NCBI RefSeq assembly: GCF_010093535.1
Contig: NW_022985218.1
Span: 180,176 to 244,175 of the forward strand
Length of the DNA: 64,000 nt
From: Lindgomyces ingoldianus
Lineage: Eukaryota; Ascomycota; Dothideomycetes; Pleosporales; Lindgomycetaceae
Direction: 5' to 3'
Part shown: positions 61,973-64,000 of the stretch, one piece after another
Position numbering within the stretch: the stretch's first letter is position 1
How the letters are laid out: each line of letters starts with the position of its first letter
Made by a program: the position numbers and the translations under genes
The notes under the pieces: generated by a model
Database searches by the model: none
Seen by the model: only the letters and a program-made list of their open reading frames with translations
Told to the model about the DNA's origin: nothing

Positions 61973-62135
61973 AACACTATATAGGACCTAGATAACTATA
62001 AAGCTAATGTAAGGCCGAGGTGGCCCCTACGCGCGACGGGTATATATACTATTCTGTACGCAGAATCAACTGTTGGTTGATTATTCGCACCTTTTTGGTT
62101 GTATTGGCGGAGTGGTACAGAGCCCCGTCCTTACA
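61694..62135. mobile_element. Candidate solo LTR (about 440 bp)
   Basis: The segment opens TGTCACGGCT and closes CGTCCTTACA, so it has the TG...CA ends of an LTR in either orientation. It contains two TATA-like sites, GGGTATATAGGC near 61751 facing right and TATATACCCG (minus strand) near 62040 facing left, and a pyrimidine-rich tract. I see no matching target-site duplication and no second copy in the window, so boundaries and identity are tentative. Confidence 0.35.
61937..61970. repeat. (CTT)n microsatellite
   Basis: About eleven uninterrupted CTT units, preceded by an ATATTAATATATTA stretch and followed by TACTAACACTATATAGG. Confidence 0.95.
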
Positions 62136-62152
62136 GCTAATTAAAAAGTTAT

Positions 62153-62183
62153 TGTAATGAGGTGGGCGCCCTGCCTCATTACA
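62153..62183. repeat. GC-centred near-perfect palindrome
   Basis: TGTAATGAGG at 62153-62162 is the exact reverse complement of CCTCATTACA at 62174-62183, with a GGGCGCCC palindrome at 62164-62171 between them. It stands in otherwise A/T-rich DNA just right of the candidate LTR. Confidence 0.9.
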
Positions 62184-62655
62184 GTTACTATTAAAGCATG
62201 TTAAAAGCTACTATAGTGTGTTATATATTTTTAAATTAGCTTAAATATTAAGCTTAGAGTGTAAAAATAATTCTACTTTTTTACTAAGTAAGTATTATGT
62301 TGTGCTGTTAAGACATTGCGCTTTGTCTATAGTGTTTACAATGCTAAGAAAAAGTTACTAGGTTAGTAGTAGAATACGTTATAACACTAATATTTGCTTA
62401 ACATAAGGGTATTTACTAACACGTCTAGGTTTCTAAAACATATGTATGAGGGGAAAGACAGAAGCAAAACTGCTGGGAAATTCCGCCGATTACCTGGCAT
62501 AATAAATCACGGTCGGGTCTTTCTGATCACGCGCACCTGTCTCCCCGATCACTCTCTTTTGACCAGCGGTCTTCCATCGTCAACAACACAAGAGCCTTTC
62601 ATCCTTCACTTCTACCTTACTCCAGACTGAAACCCACATTCTTGCTTGAAAGATC

Positions 62656-63065
62656 ATGGGCATAGTTGCCATTGTTCAGGGCTGTAAACTTGATGTCGCT
62701 AAGTTTGACAGCTTTCTTATCACAAGCGGCCTTCCAACAAATGGGGGATGACAACCCATCCTTCTTGAAGGGGCAACCATTGTGGAACTCTTCAAAACCA
62801 AAGGCGTTGATTGCAAAGTCCGAGTTTTCGTACCGCAGGGGAAAGGATTCTGCCGGTCGAAGTATGTCTTCATTTGCTGCGATTGGACCTATGTGAACAA
62901 CACGGAAGAGATTGATGGCTTGCTATAACTTCCCGTGCCGGCCACTTTCAAAGCCATGCGCCAGTCCTTCAGGCTGAGTCGGGCATCTCAAGGTACGTTG
63001 TGTACAACGAGGATACCCCATCGTCGGCCAGGGAAGAGTTCATAGCGCACAATAAGGCAAGTTAA
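62656..63065 (+). pseudogene. Broken unknown gene
   Basis: From ATG 62656 a good-quality frame runs MGIVAIVQGCKLDVAKFD, LITSGLPTNGG, then TGA at 62748-62750, then continues ILLEGATIVELFKTKG, DCKVRVFVPQGKGF, YVFICCDWTYVNNTEEID. After a one-base shift near 62925 a second coding-like stretch follows (GHFQSHAPVLQAESGISR, YVVYNEDTPSSAREEF) to TAA at 63063-63065. No GT-AG intron removes both lesions. It looks like one roughly 135-residue gene with a nonsense and a frameshift mutation. I do not recognise the family. Confidence 0.6.
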
Positions 63066-63811
63066 CCCTACTTTAATAAATCTAGCTAGTTTAAATTAAT
63101 CACCAATTCCCTGCGGCGAGGTGCGATTTCGCTTTTATTGACTAGTACAAACGCATGGGGCATCGTCGTGATAAGCATGGAATATCTGAAGACCTGATCG
63201 CACTGCCTGATTGCTAGATTATGGGGAAGTAGACGCTGCCAAGTAGGATTGGTGGAATTGGGTTGTGCAAGTTAGTTGAGGCGATAGAACCTATAGTGAT
63301 AGTGTTGTTAATAAATCTTATTATTCTTTAATCTTGTGTTCCTTAAACCTAGATATCCTTAAACTGTATTGTATGTATTCTAGTACGCTACTCTTGTTTA
63401 CAAATAGGTTAAAACTACTTAAAAACTAAGTTAGGAGATTATAGTAGTGTCTAATATAGCTTTCTCACGGATTCTTAACTAGCATTATGCTACGTTAGGC
63501 CTAAGCTTAGAAAGTTATAACGTATTCTAATAAGGTGCAATGACAGCGGTTTTACAATATACAGTGCTTTTTAACAATTTCAATGACGCTACTACACAAG
63601 GAGCAAGGTAGTAAACCTATTAGGTATGCAAGTTATGATGCAAAAGACGTAGAGGTTTACGCTATGCAAAATTCCATAACCCCCCCTTCCTATATACTCT
63701 TAAGCTGTCCTCCTATAGAACAACAGGACTTTGAAGGCTAGGCAACTGTAGTGTGTTAACCCCCTATTACCACTCACCGGGCGCCGCCTTGTCCGCGGCT
63801 CTCACCAGGCC
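63066..63811. other. AT-rich block right of the broken gene
   Basis: Stop-rich and TA-rich, with no recognisable coding. A run of seven C lies near 63681. Probably decayed sequence plus the 3' flank of the gene at the right edge. Confidence 0.5.
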
Positions 63812-64000
63812 CTAGATCATCCTGTCACTTGAAGCGGCAGCTTTAAAGTTTGGCAGCAAGACATCTGGCCCTACGACGGGTACAGCCGGCGTCAGCTGAT
63901 TTTGCTTACCCACTAGCTGCGACTGCTGCTGGGGTGTCGTGGGGATTTGCGTGGCCGTGTTGGTCGTTCTCGCGGTGTGTGGTGGAAGTTGTTGTGGTTG
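63812..64000 (-). CDS. Possible 3' end of a Gln/Pro-rich protein (runs off the right edge)
   Basis: On the minus strand a frame enters from the edge and stays open for 62 codons to TAG at 63812-63814. It reads as Gln/Pro/Thr-rich (QPQQLPPHTARTT, TTPQQQSQLVGKQ) and ends NFKAAASSDRMI. The composition is like a disordered tail rather than random DNA, and it follows a sharp rise in GC. Domain identity cannot be seen. Confidence 0.4.
   Translation of the reverse strand, partial: QPQQLPPHTARTTNTATQIPTTPQQQSQLVGKQNQLTPAVPVVGPDVLLPNFKAAASSDRMI

Larger units (their letters stand above)
61524..62655. other. AT-rich degenerate block
   Basis: TA-rich sequence with stops in all frames, holding the candidate LTR, microsatellite and palindrome listed separately. 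From about 62190 to 62440 it is strongly A/T. Composition is unlike the gene-rich DNA to the left. Likely decayed repeats. Confidence 0.6.

Overview
The window is nuclear DNA of a filamentous ascomycete (Pezizomycotina; a Leotiomycete is my guess, not shown). The evidence is dense single-copy eukaryotic housekeeping genes, many 48-75 nt GT-AG introns with CTAAC-type branch points, first introns often only a few codons after the ATG, and fungal-type genes such as YME2, CHZ1, PGA1 and sepB/CTF4. All gene models were spliced by hand: donors, branch points, acceptors and phases were read from the sequence, and each multi-exon total is a whole number of codons.

Layout. 1-13 kb: a partial unknown gene (-), complex I NDUFA8 (-), divergent nucleoporin NUP57 (+), a tiny four-exon TOM5 (-), adenylate kinase ADK1 (-), cleavage factor PCF11 (-) and the transcription factor SPN1/IWS1 (+). 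13-24 kb, more accessory in character: an amino-acid permease (+), a 1107-residue unknown protein with a CPxC motif and a beta-propeller-like end (+), a 1.9 kb gap, a 2EXR/F-box-like protein (-) and the SNARE BET1 (+). 24-39 kb: mitochondrial YME2 (-), glutamate synthase GLT1 (-), a 4.4 kb gene-free stretch and the histone chaperone CHZ1 (-). 40-60 kb: sepB/CTF4 (+), alpha-tubulin (-) divergent from PGA1 (+), a small protein with two F-box-like motifs starting 12 nt after PGA1, an unknown membrane protein (-), Pol III subunit RPC2 (-), an RS-domain protein (-) and the splicing factor SF3B2/CUS1 (-).

60.6-63.8 kb is different: a broken aldo-keto reductase, an AT-rich tract with a candidate solo LTR, a (CTT)n microsatellite and a GC-centred palindrome, then a broken unknown gene. 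This looks like a degenerated repeat island, possibly hit by RIP. A probable 3' end of a Q/P-rich gene runs off the right edge.

The genes do not form one pathway; themes are mRNA and transcription machinery (PCF11, SPN1, RPC2, SF3B2, RS protein), mitochondrion (NDUFA8, TOM5, YME2), chromatin and replication (CHZ1, sepB), and nitrogen (GLT1, permease). I found no convincing tRNA, rRNA, CRISPR array or biosynthetic cluster. The best candidates for something undescribed are the 1107-residue protein and the repeat island.
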